Origin: Halovivax ruber XH-70
GTDB taxonomy: Archaea > Halobacteriota > Halobacteria > Halobacteriales > Natrialbaceae
Reading direction: 5' to 3'
DNA: 64,000 bases
NCBI RefSeq assembly: GCF_000328525.1
Contig: NC_019964.1
Location: 62,001-126,000, forward strand
Shown: positions 62,709 through 64,000 of the stretch, one piece after another
Layout of the letters: every line of letters begins with the position of its first letter
How positions within the stretch are numbered: position 1 is the stretch's first letter
Program-made: the position numbers and the translations under genes
The notes under the pieces: model-generated
The model's input: the letters and a program-made list of their open reading frames with translations, nothing else
Told to the model about the DNA's origin: nothing
Database searches by the model: none

Positions 62709-64000
62709 ATGACCTATCAGGACGACCGTATCACGGCCAGTCTGCCCCTGCGCGACGTCAGGTGCACCGTCACGAGCGACGGCTGTTCCATCTCGCGGTT
62801 CGATCGCGACGGTGGCGAGGCGTCCGACGCGGGGTCGCCGACGCCACCGATCGGCACAGCGGTGACGAGCGGACTGGGCTCTGTCGCCAGACGCCAGCGC
62901 TCGATCCAGACGACGGATCCGGATCGGCTCGCTGGCCGGTTCGTTCGGCGGATCGTTCGCCGCTGGTCGACGCTCGCACTCACCGTTCGCCGGCGGCGAG
63001 TCGACGGCCGAACGTCCGATGGCGACGTGGCTGCGTTCGACGGCAGCAACCCGAGTGGTGATCCACCGACGACTGTCGACGACGGACTGACGTGGCTGGA
63101 TCCGTCCGGACCGACAGTCGAACGCCCGTCGACGGGTGGCTGGATCGACGGGACGACTCCCGATGCCGGCGGATCGACAGACGCAGCTCGGATTCGATCG
63201 TCTGTGCCAGCCCGTCGTGACCGAACAGCCGTCGCCGCTACGGACAGCGAAGAGCCGGTGGCCGATACCACAGAGTGGCCAGTCAGGACCCTATCCAGCG
63301 AACGCAGCACGTCGATCGCCGCTATCGATCCATCGGGCGAGTTCGAGACGACGTCCGCAACCGACTCACCGAGCACGACATCCCCATCGGCGAGACGGAC
63401 GTTCGTTCGACGGGAGGGGCACACAGGAGTCGATACCGACGACGCAGCGTGGGTTCAGGAGCGGCCCGAGTCCGGTGTCCCGTCCACTGGCCGCCCCCGC
63501 GATGACGAACGCCGAGAACTGCAGTCGGACATCGCCGAGAGAACGGCCGCAGGGCCACGAATGTACACTCCCGAACCGGCGACTCGTCCGGCACGATCGG
63601 CTTCCGTCCCGACGGCGGAGCGACCTGGAGAACCGATGGGGCCGACGACGGGTCGTCACGGGGCCGACGGGTCGGCACCGGCTGCCGGGACGAGTGCTCG
63701 ACGTGAATCACGCGTCGGTGCACAACCGATGGACGGCGAGCCAGTTCGCCCCGAATCGATCGCTGGAGCACAGCCCTCCCCCGACAGTGCAGTCGAGCCG
63801 TCGACGACTCGCTCCAGTGGCACTCGACAACCTGTCGACCGGTCTCTCGGCGACACTCACCCGCCGTCCGTTCCCACCGGGACGGTGGCTTCGACCGGCA
63901 CGGAGCCACCCCTCCCGCTTTCGACGGCCGAATCCGATTCGACGGCTGGCGTGACTCGACTCGTTCAGGCCACGGCCGGCCGGGCCGACTGGCGCCCCGC
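62709..64000 (+). CDS. Long Ser/Thr/Pro/Arg-rich protein, N-terminal part (cut by window end)
   Basis: An open frame from ATG 62709 runs without a stop for 430 codons to the window end. The N-terminus (MTYQDDRITASLPLRDVRC, then TSDGCSISRFDRDG) looks like a short folded segment. Residues ~55-430 are disordered, rich in Ser, Thr, Pro, Arg, Asp and Gly, with scattered Trp and almost no hydrophobic core. Such regions occur in scaffold, secreted and structural proteins. No domain can be named without the missing C-terminal part. The AT-rich gap before it (62575-62700) includes a GATATCGTGGATATC direct repeat. Confidence 0.7.
   Translation, partial: MTYQDDRITASLPLRDVRCTVTSDGCSISRFDRDGGEASDAGSPTPPIGTAVTSGLGSVARRQRSIQTTDPDRLAGRFVRRIVRRWSTLALTVRRRRVDGRTSDGDVAAFDGSNPSGDPPTTVDDGLTWLDPSGPTVERPSTGGWIDGTTPDAGGSTDAARIRSSVPARRDRTAVAATDSEEPVADTTEWPVRTLSSERSTSIAAIDPSGEFETTSATDSPSTTSPSARRTFVRREGHTGVDTDDAAWVQERPESGVPSTGRPRDDERRELQSDIAERTAAGPRMYTPEPATRPARSASVPTAERPGEPMGPTTGRHGADGSAPAAGTSARRESRVGAQPMDGEPVRPESIAGAQPSPDSAVEPSTTRSSGTRQPVDRSLGDTHPPSVPTGTVASTGTEPPLPLSTAESDSTAGVTRLVQATAGRADWRP

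Overview
The window is 64 kb of high-GC chromosome from a halophilic archaeon (class Halobacteria). The evidence is acidic proteins throughout, archaeal information-processing genes (alaS, pus10, infB/aIF5B, nob1, PAN, rps19e, PDCD5, SecF-SecD, RNase P RNA), TATA boxes about 25-30 bases ahead of start codons, Tat rather than Sec signals on many exported proteins, and several small families known only from haloarchaea. I cannot fix the genus. Most of the window is ordinary core chromosome. No rRNA, tRNA, CRISPR array, insertion sequence or prophage was found.

Layout. 1-6.3 kb: end of an NhaC antiporter, a remnant of a kinase gene, a FilR1-like regulator, OsmC, a degenerate PAS/histidine-kinase protein and a membrane/Tat-exported gene pair. 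6.5-17 kb: alaS, HtrA-type protease, pus10, a ribbon-helix-helix/RelE toxin-antitoxin pair with a palindromic operator candidate, RNase HII, pepF. 17-23 kb: a CT-rich microsatellite, PAN, small genes, pyruvoyl arginine decarboxylase, aIF5B, a PRC-barrel protein and Nob1. PAN and aIF5B are convergent over 1.9 kb, and each is followed by a copy of the same structured repeat element. 23-33 kb: CPBP protease, pgi, secF-secD, truA, a sulfatase-like enzyme. 33.6-39.8 kb: PadR regulator, hyuAB hydantoinase/oxoprolinase pair, a Cys-type sulfatase.

40.2-41.7 kb is an AT-rich island that stands out from the rest. It holds a Tat-exported precursor whose C-terminal ~75 residues carry ten cysteines, the layout of halocin C8, followed three bases later by a two-helix membrane protein. 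This is the best candidate in the window for an undescribed system: a microhalocin with a putative immunity or accessory partner.

41.8-49 kb: hisS, an intact sensor kinase, a PP-loop ATPase/PDCD5/RPS19e group, thiL, an M50 protease. 49.5-53 kb: a Tat-exported beta-helix protein with metal-binding-like inserts, a MobB-MoaE fusion and the RNase P RNA gene on the minus strand. 53.4-61.2 kb: AMMECR1, two NAD-salvage genes (nicotinate phosphoribosyltransferase and nicotinamidase), a PGF-CTERM surface metalloprotease-like protein, a DDAH-family enzyme, a thioesterase, an M23-like protein and a lipoate ligase relative. 61.4-64 kb: a membrane protein and a long Ser/Thr/Pro/Arg-rich open frame that runs off the end.
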